Assembly: GCF_023684385.1 (NCBI RefSeq) | Contig: NZ_JAGSOJ010000001.1 | Location: 891,146 to 955,145, forward strand | Source of the DNA: Oceanirhabdus seepicola | GTDB lineage: Bacteria; Bacillota; Clostridia; Clostridiales; Clostridiaceae | Length of the DNA: 64,000 nt | Reading direction: 5' to 3' | In this document: positions 9,144 to 18,327 of the stretch, piece by piece | Position numbering within the stretch: position 1 is the first letter of the stretch | Layout: each line of letters opens with the position of its first letter | Notes under the pieces: model-generated | Database searches by the model: none | What the model was told of the DNA's origin: nothing | Seen by the model: the letters and a program-made list of their open reading frames with translations, nothing else | Program-made: the position numbers and the translations under genes

Positions 9144-9239
9144 TATAGAGAATCCATAGTTAAACTTTATTATACATGCTCAAAATCGCAGTACACCTTG
9201 AACCTAGTATAAATTTAGTCTTAACTTGGAATCTCTATA
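9144..9239. repeat. Palindromic element, copy B (focA 5' side)
   Basis: This 96-base element has ends TATAGAGAATCCA and TTGGAATCTCTATA. When reverse-complemented it aligns with copy A (shared GATTTTG, CATGTATAA and ACTATGGATTCTCTATAG), so the two copies around focA are inverted. Its inner sequence is closer to copy E at 61626 than to copies C and D, which suggests two subfamilies. Confidence 0.8.
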
Positions 9240-9803
9240 TAAAAAATAGCTTTCTTCTAAGAACATATATATGTACCTATCCACAATGGATTGTTAATAA
9301 TCAAGTATATATCTATAAATTATGATACTTATAATACTTAATAATAAATCAAGAATCTGATAATTTTTGACACAGATATAACTCTGTGATAAAATTATCA
9401 AATTTTTCACTAAAAAAGCGATTTTAATCAAAAAAAGTACGTAAATTACATAGTAATGTTGAAATATTTAGTTACTAATTTCACATTCAAAATGCAGGTT
9501 CCGAACTTAGTCCCGTCATTTTAATATTGTAAAGTGTTTTCTAACTTTTATAAACAGAGGAATATGGTTAAATTTTGCCAACGAACCAAATTAACACCTA
9601 TTTTCTTTAGCATACAATGTTTTACTTAGAATTAATAAGTAAATCATGGAATCCTATTTACATTTTGGATAAATACACATATTATTATGTCAAATGGAAT
9701 TTTATTATATATTTCGAATTTTGTACATATATATCGAATTTCTTATATATATTAGAAATTTTATTATATTTCTTCACTAAAGAAAATTAGGAGGCATAAT
9801 GTA
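9240..9803. promoter_or_regulatory. Long AT-rich region between divergent focA and fdhF
   Basis: These 560 bases carry no credible gene. A hairpin at 9359-9399 (GATAATTTT with AAAATTATC, and an inner ACAG/CTGT) is followed by AAATTTTT, so it could be a terminator or leader structure for fdhF. Bases 9690-9780 hold repeated TATATA and ATATCGAATTT stretches suited to promoters. GGAGG lies 9 bases before the fdhF ATG. I found no convincing sigma-54 site. Confidence 0.4.
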
Positions 9804-11843
9804 ATGAAACGAATTTTAACCACTTGTGGGTATTGTGGGTGTGGCTGTAATTTTTACGTTAATGTTAAAGATGACCAAGTTATTGGAGTTTCACCAAAAC
9901 CAAATCATCCAGTAAGTAAAGGGCAATTGTGTGTAAAAGGGTGGCAGGGACATAGTTTTGTTAATCATCCAGATAGATTGACAAGCCCTTTAATAAAACA
10001 AAGTGATGGAACATTTAAAGAAAGTACTTGGGAAGAAGCTTTATCATATATAGCTAAGTCTTTTAAAAAAATAATATCTAAAAAAGGTTCTGATGCAATA
10101 AGTGTCTTTTCTTCAGCAAGATGTACTAATGAGGAAAATTACCTTTTGGTTAAATTTGCAAGATCTATATTAAAAACTAGTAATATAGATCATTGTGCGC
10201 GTTTGTGACATAGTCCTACAGTAGCTGGTCTAGCTGCTATGTTTGGTAGTGGAGCAATGACAAATTCTATTAATGAAATTTCAAAAGCTGATGTTATATT
10301 TATTATAGGTTCCAATACATCACAACAGCATCCAATTATCGGTAATAGAGTAGTTGAAGCTGTAGAAAAAAATGGTGCCAAGTTAATAATTGCAGATCCT
10401 AGAAGTATACCTTTAACAAGTATTGCATCTGTTCATGCTAAGTTAAACCCAGGATCAAATACTGCCTTTATAAATGCTATGATGAATGTTATCATTTCTG
10501 AAGGTTTAGAAAATAAAGAATTCATAAAAAATAGAACAGAAGATTATGAAGAATTTAAAGTATCTGTAGAAAAGTATACTCCAGAAAAAGTATCAAAAAT
10601 AACTGGTGTAGATGCAGATGATATAAGAGAAATGGCAAGAGCTTATGCTAATGCTAAAAATGCCACAGTTTTATACGCTATGGGCATAACTCAACATACA
10701 ACTGGAACTAAAAACGTTAGAGCTTTGGCTAATCTTGCTATGTTATGTGGTCAGATAGGTAAAGAAAGTTCTGGAATTAATCCTTTAAGAGGACAAAACA
10801 ATGTACAAGGTGCTTGTGATATGGCTGCACTTCCTAATTGTTTACCAGGATATCAATCTTTAACAGAGGAAAAAGTTATAGAAAAATTTGAAACAAAATG
10901 GGGAAAAGATTTTGGAAATAAAGTAGGTTTAACTCTTACGGAAATGATGGACAAAGCTGCTCATGGAGAAATGAAAGGTTTATACATCGTTGGAGAAAAT
11001 CCTATGATTTCTGATCCAGACCTTAATCACATAAAAAAAGCACTTGAAAGTCTTGATTTTCTTGTAGTTCAGGATATATTTTTATCAGAAACTGCAAAAT
11101 TTGCGGATGTTGTTCTTCCTGCATCAAGTTACTTGGAAAAGGATGGAACATTTACAAATACAGAAAGAAGAGTTCAAAGAGTAAGACAAGCTATTCAGCC
11201 TGTAGGAAATAGTAAGCCTGACTGGATTATACTAAAAGAGCTTATAAAAGCTTTTGGTTATGAAGCAGATTATTCTTCCCCTGCTGATATATTTGAAGAA
11301 ATAAGTTCACTTGTACCTAGCTATGGCGGTATTACATATGATAGGCTTGAAAAAGGCGGCTTACAATGGCCTTGTCCTGATATAAACCATCCAGGAACTA
11401 AGTATCTTCATAAAGGTGAATTTTCAAGGGGATTAGGAAAATTTATAATTAATGATTATGAAGAACCATTTGATGTTGCTAGTGAAGAATATCCATTTAT
11501 TTTAACTACAGGACGTTTAGCTCAGCATTATCATACTGGTACAATGACAAGAAGATCTTGGGCATTAGATAGAGAAATACCTTATGGGAAACTTGATATT
11601 AACCCTAAAGATGCCGAAAAATTAGGTATAAGAAATAATGCTAAGTTAAAAATAAGCTCTCCAAAGGGCGAAATACTATGCAAAGCTAATATTTGTGATT
11701 CAGTAAATCCTGGTGTTGTATTTATGCCATTCCATTTTAGCGAATCACCAGTAAATACATTAATTAATTCTAAGAATTTAGATGCTATTACTAAAATACC
11801 AGATTACAAAGTTTGTGCTGTTAGCCTTGAGGAGGTAAAATAA
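9804..11843 (+). CDS. fdhF: Selenocysteine formate dehydrogenase, catalytic subunit (in-frame UGA = Sec135)
   Basis: This enzyme oxidises formate to CO2 (or the reverse) at a Mo/W-bis-MGD site. It is one 679-residue frame interrupted only by TGA at 10206-10208. The context DHCARL-U-HSPTVAGL matches the selenocysteine active site of FdhF-type enzymes, where Sec is followed by histidine. The N-terminal CGYCGCGC and QLCVKG bind a [4Fe-4S] cluster. Later blocks include NPLRGQNNVQGACDMAALP, GENPMISDPD, LPASSYLEKDGTFTNTERRVQ and TTGRLAQHYHTGTMTRRS. It is slightly shorter than E. coli FdhF (715). Its stop overlaps the ATG of the next gene by one base, and the downstream Shine-Dalgarno lies in its last codons. 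Reading the locus as two genes or a pseudogene would be wrong. Confidence 0.95.
10209..10241 (+). promoter_or_regulatory. Bacterial SECIS hairpin directing Sec insertion
   Basis: Twelve bases after the UGA, AGTAGC (10220-10225) pairs with GCTGCT (10233-10238) around a loop TGGTCTA. The apical GGUCU matches the SelB-binding loop known from E. coli fdhF. CATAG directly after the UGA can extend the stem with CTATG. The hairpin lies inside the coding sequence, as is usual in bacteria. Confidence 0.85.
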
Positions 11844-13843
11844 TGATTAAACTAAAGAAAAGCAATCTACAGGATTTACTAAAAAAATGGGCGGCACATT
11901 TTAAAGTTTTAGCTCCTTCAATAGAAAATGATGAAATTATGATGATGCCATATGATGAAAACACATTTACTATGGATTATTTAAATTCCCCAGTTTCAAT
12001 TAAAGAATTCTTTTATGAACAAAGAGAAGTACTATTCAAATGGGAGCAAAATGAAAATCAACTTAAAACTTTTGATCCAGATTATAGCAAATTAGATAAC
12101 AAACTTCTTTTTGGAGTTAGAGCTTGTGATGCATATGGTATAGCTTATATGGATAGATTTTTTACAAAGGAATTTGTAGATAATAATTATGTACAAAGAA
12201 GAGCAAAAACATTTGTTGTAGCTGTTAATTGTACTGAGCCAGGAGAAAATTGCTTTTGTTCTTCCATGGGGGCAGGACCTTTTGCAGAAAAAGGTTATGA
12301 TATTGCTCTTACTCCCCTTAAAGATGAATACATTGTTGAAGTTGGAACAGAAAAAGGAGAAAAATTAATTTCATTAGGAAAAGAATTCTTAACAGAAGTT
12401 AATTCTTCAATATCAGAAGATAAAAAAGGTCTTCTTAAAGATGTAGAAGGTAAATTTGTTAAAGATTTTAATATTTCAAATATGCTAGAATTGTTGGATG
12501 AAAATTTTGATAATCCTATTTGGGAACAGCTTGCTAAAGGATGTATCAACTGTACAGGCTGTACTACAGTGTGTCCTACTTGTACTTGTTTTAATGTAGT
12601 TGAAGAAAATGATAAGTGCAGTGGTTCCTGTGATAGCTGCAGTACACATTCTAGTGGTACTCGTGTGAGATTTTGGGACTCATGTCAAAGTGAATCTTTT
12701 ACTAGAAATGCAGGGGAACATAATCCTAGAAATAATGCTTCAAGAATTAAATATAGAATTTACGATAAGTTAAAATATATAGAGCAGAAGTTTGGTATGA
12801 AAGGCTGTACTGGATGTGGAAGATGCATTCAAACATGCCCTGCTTGCATTGATTTTGTTAACGTAATAAACAAGTTCGCTGATGAGTATGTTTTAAATGA
12901 GAAAGAAACATCTCTTGGAGAATGTGCAGCCACTGATTTAAAGGATAAGAATCATAATTGTACATGCGGAGAGAATATCAATGAATTTGAGAATATGATA
13001 ATAGAGAAACAAAATATTCCTGAAAACATATATATGCCTCAGGTTGCTGTGATAAAGGAAGTTATCGAGGAAACATGGAACATAAAGCGTTTCGTGGTTG
13101 AGTATGAAGATAAGTCTCTACATGAAAAATTTAAATTCCATGGTCAATTCTTTGAGATAACAGTATTTGGTGTTGGAGAAATTGCAATATCTATACCTTT
13201 TTCAGATTCTCAGAAAACTCATTTCGATTTCTGTATTAAGAAAGCCGGAAAAGTTACATCTGCAATCCATGAAATGAAGGCAGGAGACAAAATAGGATTA
13301 AGAGGTCCTTTCGGAGAAGGCTTCCCTTTTGAAAAAGCAAAAGGTAGAGATGTTCTTGTAATAGGAAGTGGTGTTGGGGTAGCTCCAGTAAGAACGCTTT
13401 TAGCAAGAGCACTTGAACATAAAGAAGAGTGTGGAAGAATAGTTATGATAGCAAGCGCTGGTTCTTATGATGGACTTGTATATAAAGACGATCTAAAAGA
13501 ATGGGGTAAAATGGATGGTGTTGACGTTCTTTACGCCCTTGCAAGACCAACAGATGAGGTTGATGCCCACGTTGGATACATTAATGATCTATTTGCAGAC
13601 CTAGGTCTTGATTGGAAGAATACTACTGCAATCGTATGTGCTTCACCTAGACGTATTAAGCTTGTAGCTAAAGATTTAATGGACCTTGGAATGAATGGAA
13701 ATGATATATTAACTTCTTTAGAAACTCATATGAGATGCGGTGTAGGTAAGTGTGGTCACTGTAAAGTAGGAGAAAAGTACATGTGTATAGATGGACCAGT
13801 ATTTAGTTATGAAGACATGATTAAATTACCACCAGAATTTTAA
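11843..13843 (+). CDS. Fused iron-sulfur / FAD-NAD(P) electron-transfer subunit (AsrA+AsrB or sulfhydrogenase beta+gamma like)
   Basis: The 666-residue protein has two halves. Residues 1-380 resemble AsrA/HydB: two ferredoxin-like cysteine sets, CINCTGCTTVCPTCTC near 234 and CTGCGRCIQTCPAC near 321, with FWDSCQSESFTRNAGEHNPR between. Residues 390-666 resemble AsrB/HydG diaphorases: an FAD fold with GPFGEGFP, an NAD(P) fold with IGSGVGVAPVRTLL, and a C-terminal [2Fe-2S] ligand set CGVGKCGHC. It is coupled to fdhF by a one-base overlap, so it most likely links formate oxidation to NAD(P) or ferredoxin. An intrinsic terminator follows. The electron acceptor cannot be told from sequence alone. 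Confidence 0.85.
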   Translation: MIKLKKSNLQDLLKKWAAHFKVLAPSIENDEIMMMPYDENTFTMDYLNSPVSIKEFFYEQREVLFKWEQNENQLKTFDPDYSKLDNKLLFGVRACDAYGIAYMDRFFTKEFVDNNYVQRRAKTFVVAVNCTEPGENCFCSSMGAGPFAEKGYDIALTPLKDEYIVEVGTEKGEKLISLGKEFLTEVNSSISEDKKGLLKDVEGKFVKDFNISNMLELLDENFDNPIWEQLAKGCINCTGCTTVCPTCTCFNVVEENDKCSGSCDSCSTHSSGTRVRFWDSCQSESFTRNAGEHNPRNNASRIKYRIYDKLKYIEQKFGMKGCTGCGRCIQTCPACIDFVNVINKFADEYVLNEKETSLGECAATDLKDKNHNCTCGENINEFENMIIEKQNIPENIYMPQVAVIKEVIEETWNIKRFVVEYEDKSLHEKFKFHGQFFEITVFGVGEIAISIPFSDSQKTHFDFCIKKAGKVTSAIHEMKAGDKIGLRGPFGEGFPFEKAKGRDVLVIGSGVGVAPVRTLLARALEHKEECGRIVMIASAGSYDGLVYKDDLKEWGKMDGVDVLYALARPTDEVDAHVGYINDLFADLGLDWKNTTAIVCASPRRIKLVAKDLMDLGMNGNDILTSLETHMRCGVGKCGHCKVGEKYMCIDGPVFSYEDMIKLPPEF

Positions 13844-13876
13844 TAATACAAGAATAAAACTCACTTCACATTAAAT

Positions 13877-13926
13877 GACTGCAGTTAGATTTGTGTAAAC
13901 ACAAATCTACTGCAGTCTCTTTTTGT
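13877..13926 (+). terminator. Strong terminator after the formate dehydrogenase operon
   Basis: GACTGCAGT-AGATTTGTGT pairs with ACACAAATCT-ACTGCAGTC, leaving almost no loop, and TCTTTTTG follows. It ends the fdhF-diaphorase transcript and may also work for the converging yitT gene. Confidence 0.9.
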
Positions 13927-13947
13927 ATGATTAGAGGCGCTTCTTTT

Positions 13948-14838
13948 CTATTTATTTTCTAATAATATTTTAGGCTTACTTTTTATTCCTTTTATTCCTA
14001 GATTGCCATAGATTTCACTAACTGTTCCCGCTGTAATAAATGCATCAATCTGTTCTTTTTTAATAAATTCCATAAGATAAGAAAATTCACTTCGTGTCAT
14101 TAAACTTTCAATTTCAAATTTGTCCTCAGATTCTAATCCACCTTTAACTGGATATAAGGTTGCACCACGGTGCATATCTTCTATTATAAATTTACGAATC
14201 AACTGATAATCTTTTGAAATAACACAGACCCTTTTTCTAGAATTAAATCCTATCATAAAGTGTTCTAATATTAATCCATTAAGATAAGTTCCGATTAATC
14301 CTATGATTACTGTTCGCATATCATATACTAAAATTGCAGTACAACAAATAAGTGCTCCTGCAATAGTAACAGATGTTCCTAAATCAACATGAAAATATTT
14401 ATTAACAATTTTTGCTATAATATCTAAGCCGCCAGTTGATGCATTGCGTCTAAATAAAATTGTTTGTGCAAAACTCAGAATCAACACAAAACACAAAAGA
14501 TCTAGCCACTGATCCTGCATGAATGATTCTTTAATTGGATATAATTTTTCTAGTATAGCAAGCATAGGTGACAAAATTAACGCTGCATATACAGTTTTAA
14601 CACCAAATTCTTTCCCAATAAGAAAATAAGATAAGATTAACAAAAATGCATTTATAATAAAAATTAATACTGGCAATGATATTGATGTAAGTAAATTAAT
14701 TACTATTGATAAACCAGTAATTGAGCCAACAATTAATTTACTTGGAATCAAAAAGAAATGTACAGCTACTGCTCCAATAAACATAGCAAATGTTATTATT
14801 GGTAAATCCTTAATAAAAGACTTCATACTCTCACTCAT
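13948..14838 (-). CDS. YitT family membrane protein (DUF161 + DUF2179)
   Basis: The 296-residue protein has five or six membrane helices in its first 190 residues, with the family motif RRNASTGGLDIIAKIVNKYF in the middle. A cytosolic C-terminal DUF2179-like domain follows (RVCVISKDYQLIRKFI, then FITAGTVSEIYGNLGIKG). YitT proteins are widespread in Firmicutes with no settled function. GAGGTGAG lies just before the ATG. It converges on the formate operon and has a long AT-rich upstream region. Confidence 0.88.
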   Translation of the reverse strand: MSESMKSFIKDLPIITFAMFIGAVAVHFFLIPSKLIVGSITGLSIVINLLTSISLPVLIFIINAFLLILSYFLIGKEFGVKTVYAALILSPMLAILEKLYPIKESFMQDQWLDLLCFVLILSFAQTILFRRNASTGGLDIIAKIVNKYFHVDLGTSVTIAGALICCTAILVYDMRTVIIGLIGTYLNGLILEHFMIGFNSRKRVCVISKDYQLIRKFIIEDMHRGATLYPVKGGLESEDKFEIESLMTRSEFSYLMEFIKKEQIDAFITAGTVSEIYGNLGIKGIKSKPKILLENK

Positions 14839-14983
14839 TTTATCTCACCTCAAAATTAATACTAACCCTTTTTTATTTCACAAATAAATCCTAATAAAAT
14901 TTTCATAACGTCCATATCTAAAAACACATTCCCCCCATTAGTAGCAATATATTTTTCAAAATTTTCACTTTTATCTATATTAA

Positions 14984-15020
14984 AATTTCTAATTCAATGA
15001 AATTGTTTCAATTAGAAATT
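14984..15020. repeat. Inverted repeat upstream of yitT
   Basis: AATTTCTAATT and AATTAGAAATT flank a 15-base AT-rich spacer. It could be an operator or a hairpin. The surrounding 14839-15531 region is otherwise non-coding apart from the possible transposase remnant and the hairpin listed separately. Confidence 0.4.
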
Positions 15021-15125
15021 CTAATATTTACATATAATTAGTTTGTTATAATATAAACAAACTAATCATTTACGCAACTAATTCTAACATAAATACCTGT
15101 ATTTTTAAATATAAATTTTAACTTT

Positions 15126-15290
15126 TTAAAAAAAATATATACTTTTTAGAAAATATTGTAAAATCAATATAAACTTTTTACTTCTTCCCTTTATTACATG
15201 AATAATTATTCCATGAAAATCCTCTATCATACCACTACCAAGACCTTTAGGCTTATCACTTACTTCAATTATCAAAACATAAAGTTCCAC
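15126..15290 (-). pseudogene. Possible IS66-family transposase remnant
   Basis: A 55-codon open stretch reads ELYVLIIEVSDKPKG, then GMIEDFHGIIIHVI. This resembles the IS66 transposase segment around F-x-G-x-x-x-H-D, but the aspartate is lost. No start context, flanking transposase sequence or terminal repeats were found. The match is by eye and weak. Confidence 0.3.
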
Positions 15291-15415
15291 TTAAAAAGTA
15301 AGTTTTTAGATATTTATTCATTTATAATAATTATAAGAATAATTATTTCAAAAATAAGAAGCTGAAATTCGCTTGTTAAAATTTTAATTATAACCAAGTA
15401 ATTTTATTATATAGA

Positions 15416-15455
15416 AAGCTATCTAAACGCTTTATTAGCAGCACTTAGATAGCTT
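15416..15455 (-). terminator. Hairpin after the dikinase gene
   Basis: AAGCTATCTAA pairs with TTAGATAGCTT. On the minus strand TTCTATATAATAAAATT follows. It lies 77 bases after the dikinase stop and is the best terminator candidate for that gene. Confidence 0.55.
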
Positions 15456-15531
15456 CTTAGTATATGGCTTGTACTCATCGCCAAAGCAATTCAATTTTTT
15501 AACGAGTAAGTTTTTTTAATTTTTTCACAGC

Positions 15532-18105
15532 TTACTCTTTGATGATTTTTACAATACCATTGTTGCCATCAACCTCAAGCATATCACCATCTTTTACAAT
15601 ATCCATTATTCCCATCATACCACTTACACAAGGAATACCATACTCTCTAGCTATTATTCCACCATGTTGAAGAGGTCCTCCTATTTCCATTATAACCCCA
15701 GCTGCATTTATGAATATTGGTGTCCATGATGGTTCTGTAGCTCTTGTTACTAATATTTCACCTGGATTTAATGGCTTTTCATAAGGGGTTTTAAGAACCT
15801 TAGCTCTACCTCTAGTTACACCAGGTGCTATAGCAGAACCTACTAAGTCTCCTTTTTCTGCATTAATTTTAGGTTTAAATATCTTTCCTCTACTATTTAT
15901 TACAAGTGGCCAATTCTTAACATTTTGAACCTTTTTATATGGTTCTAAATTTTTATCTCTACTAGCTCTTAAATCTATATTTTCTCCCTTTTGAGCTGCT
16001 GTAATCTCTTTAATGTGAAGATCAAATATATGATATTTCTCATCAAGCTTATCTTCTTTAACAAGTCTTTCTCCGAATTCTAAAAGAATCTCATGAAGTT
16101 TTGAGAATATCATAACAATTACATACTTAGGATGTTCTCTATATCCAAAGGTAGCTTGATAAACCTCCGCCTGCCTTTTAAACTTCTTCTCAAATCCATT
16201 TTCTTTAGCTACCTTAAGAAGCTTATTATATGCTTCTAATCTCTTTTCTTTAACCTTTGTTATTTGACTATCATTAATGTTTATATTAACAAGCTTTTCA
16301 TATAATAGAGAAGGGTCTTCATATACTCTTTTAGAAGCAACGTCTATCTCCATAAATCCTCTTGCACCAAACTTCCTTATATACTCATCATAAAGCTCCA
16401 TAAATTCTTTTGAGTAAGACCTCTCTTGAACTTTCTGCAGGAATTCTTCTACAGATTTAGTATTTTGAAATTCATCAAATGAAGCAAGTTTAAATAACAT
16501 ATGTCCCATTTCACTGGTTGGATTACCATCTAAATCCATACCCAAAGCTACTACTTGATTATCTAACCCTTTTCCTTTAAACATCTTTTTAATTGATGAA
16601 AAAGCCCCCATACCAGCCATAATAATCCCAAAATTATTCATTATACTATAAACATCTTCCATTGTAGAATCAACCATCTTATGAAAATCCCTATCCATCT
16701 TTAACTCTCTAAGACGTGAAAATACTTCTTCTGCTAGGTTATTATAATCCTTGATAACGTCTTCATAGCTTGAAAACTTTGCCTTAGTTGCAGATGGCAA
16801 TATTTTAAAAACCATTCCTATCATTGCTCTCTTAGAACCCTTCAAAGTTTCTGTTTTCTTGTCTAGTTTATATTCTAAAATATTTATATCCTTAAATATC
16901 TTATTTATATTCTCATCAGCTTCCTTTAAATACTTATTAGTTGCACCTTTACCCCAACTCTTTAACATAGCCGATATATTTATATATTGTCTACCATGTA
17001 ACGCCGGCACTAACCCATCTATCTCCGGAGTTAGAAGACCATTCTTTATTACATATATCATTTTAGCCCAGAGTTCCATCCCTAAAACTGACATACTTTC
17101 TGAGAATCCTTGCGTCATTATCATCATGTCAGCATATATTTTTTTCTTTTCACCCTTTTTAGTCATAAGTTCAGGAAATAATGGAACATATGTTGTAATA
17201 GGTCTTGACTGTAACAGGTATAGTTTCTCTTGTTCAAAGGCCCATTCTGTATCCATAGGTTTACCATAATGGTCTTCACATTTCTTGATTAAAGCAGTTA
17301 ATTCTAATATTTCTTTATTATTAAGAGCTTGCTCTTTAGGATTATCTATTTTTTTCTCAATAGTTCCCCCATCTTCTTTAAGCCATAGAGCATTTTCTTT
17401 TTCCCCTATTTTCTTTTCTATAATCTTATTATCTATAGTATCTACAACATAAGTGTCTGGTGTTACTATACCAGATACTATACTCTCTCCAAGTCCAAAG
17501 GATGCATTAATCATAACTTCATCGTAGCAATTATTACTAGGATTTAAAGAGAATCCTACTCCACTTACATCAGAAGCTATCTGTTTTTGAATTACAACAG
17601 CTATACAAGTGTTTTCTAAATTTATTCTATTTTGCTTTTTATACTCCATAACCCTAAAATCGAAACAAGATGAAAATGCAGCAGCCACTGATTTTTCTAA
17701 CATTTTTGATGTTATACCTAAATATGTTTCATACATTCCTGCAAAGCTAGTTCCTTCTAAATCCTCTTCTGGTGAAGATGAACGAACAGCAAAAATCGTA
17801 CCTTTTCTAAATTCCTTTAAAGCTTCCTTTATAGCCTTGTCCTGTTCCTCAGTAAAAGTTAAAGCTTCTGCTTTCTTTTTTACTAGATCACAGTCTTCCT
17901 TTTTAGTGTCTAATAATAATTTTCCCCATTCATCAGAACTTTTAATATCCTTAAGCCAAGGCTTAAAGAACTCTACCGCTAAAACAAATCCTTCTGGAAC
18001 TGGAAAGCCTGCTTTTGATGTTTCTATTAGCGCCTTACCTTTACCCCCAACCTGTGATAATATAAAATTCTCTGCTGTGTCAAAATGATAAATCTTATTA
18101 TTCAC
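15532..18105 (-). CDS. PEP-synthase/rifampin-phosphotransferase-like dikinase
   Basis: The 857-residue protein has an N-terminal PPDK ATP-grasp domain (GGKGKALIETSKAGFPVPEGF, FAVRSSSPEEDLEGTSFAGMYE, INASFGLGESIVSG and the QSRPITT end). A long helical middle part follows. The swivelling histidine domain is at the extreme C-terminus: GGPLQHGGIIAREYGIPCVS, His near 814. Order and length fit rifampin phosphotransferase (RPH). PEP synthase and PPDK instead end in a TIM barrel, absent here. RPH inactivates rifamycins with ATP; whether this one does is inference. The start is GTG at 18105 with AGGAGGG upstream. A TetR gene lies upstream on the same strand, separated by a repeat element. Confidence 0.78.
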   Translation of the reverse strand: MNNKIYHFDTAENFILSQVGGKGKALIETSKAGFPVPEGFVLAVEFFKPWLKDIKSSDEWGKLLLDTKKEDCDLVKKKAEALTFTEEQDKAIKEALKEFRKGTIFAVRSSSPEEDLEGTSFAGMYETYLGITSKMLEKSVAAAFSSCFDFRVMEYKKQNRINLENTCIAVVIQKQIASDVSGVGFSLNPSNNCYDEVMINASFGLGESIVSGIVTPDTYVVDTIDNKIIEKKIGEKENALWLKEDGGTIEKKIDNPKEQALNNKEILELTALIKKCEDHYGKPMDTEWAFEQEKLYLLQSRPITTYVPLFPELMTKKGEKKKIYADMMIMTQGFSESMSVLGMELWAKMIYVIKNGLLTPEIDGLVPALHGRQYINISAMLKSWGKGATNKYLKEADENINKIFKDINILEYKLDKKTETLKGSKRAMIGMVFKILPSATKAKFSSYEDVIKDYNNLAEEVFSRLRELKMDRDFHKMVDSTMEDVYSIMNNFGIIMAGMGAFSSIKKMFKGKGLDNQVVALGMDLDGNPTSEMGHMLFKLASFDEFQNTKSVEEFLQKVQERSYSKEFMELYDEYIRKFGARGFMEIDVASKRVYEDPSLLYEKLVNININDSQITKVKEKRLEAYNKLLKVAKENGFEKKFKRQAEVYQATFGYREHPKYVIVMIFSKLHEILLEFGERLVKEDKLDEKYHIFDLHIKEITAAQKGENIDLRASRDKNLEPYKKVQNVKNWPLVINSRGKIFKPKINAEKGDLVGSAIAPGVTRGRAKVLKTPYEKPLNPGEILVTRATEPSWTPIFINAAGVIMEIGGPLQHGGIIAREYGIPCVSGMMGIMDIVKDGDMLEVDGNNGIVKIIKE

Positions 18106-18189
18106 TTTAATCCCTCCTAATTTATCTATACTTTACATACTCTTTAACTTTCATTATGAAATACAAAACCAATACCTTATTCTTCTAAA

Positions 18190-18320
18190 TATAGAGATTC
18201 CAACTCAAATATTAATTTATACAAGTCCATAACTCATTGAGAAGCTGAGATTTTGGCTAGAATTGTATAGCTTTTTCTAAGGTGTATGTATAAATTAATT
18301 TTCGTACTGGATTCTCTATA
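18190..18320. repeat. Palindromic element, copy C (between tetR and the dikinase)
   Basis: Its ends TATAGAGATTCCA and TGGATTCTCTATA and core (TCCATAACTCATTGA, CTGAGATTTTGG, TGTATAAATTAATTTT) match copies A and D. It is longer (131 bases) because about 27 bases, including CTAGAATTGTATAGC, are inserted near the centre. The element fills the gap between the regulator gene and the dikinase gene. Confidence 0.85.
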
Positions 18321-18327
18321 AATAAGA

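Noticed and set aside
8114..9239. Composite transposon with a transposase around focA
   Set aside because: The bracketed segment encodes only the channel, and the elements themselves have no coding capacity.
9804..10208. Truncated fdhF as a separate gene or pseudogene
   Set aside because: The TGA lies in the selenocysteine context, the frame continues, and a SECIS hairpin follows.
10190..10381. Open frame on the minus strand across the fdhF UGA region
   Set aside because: It overlaps the active-site coding sequence of fdhF and has no Shine-Dalgarno or family features; the plus-strand frame explains the conservation.
17609..18088. 159-codon plus-strand frame opposite the dikinase
   Set aside because: It is a mirror of the conserved ATP-grasp coding region, with no start signal of its own.
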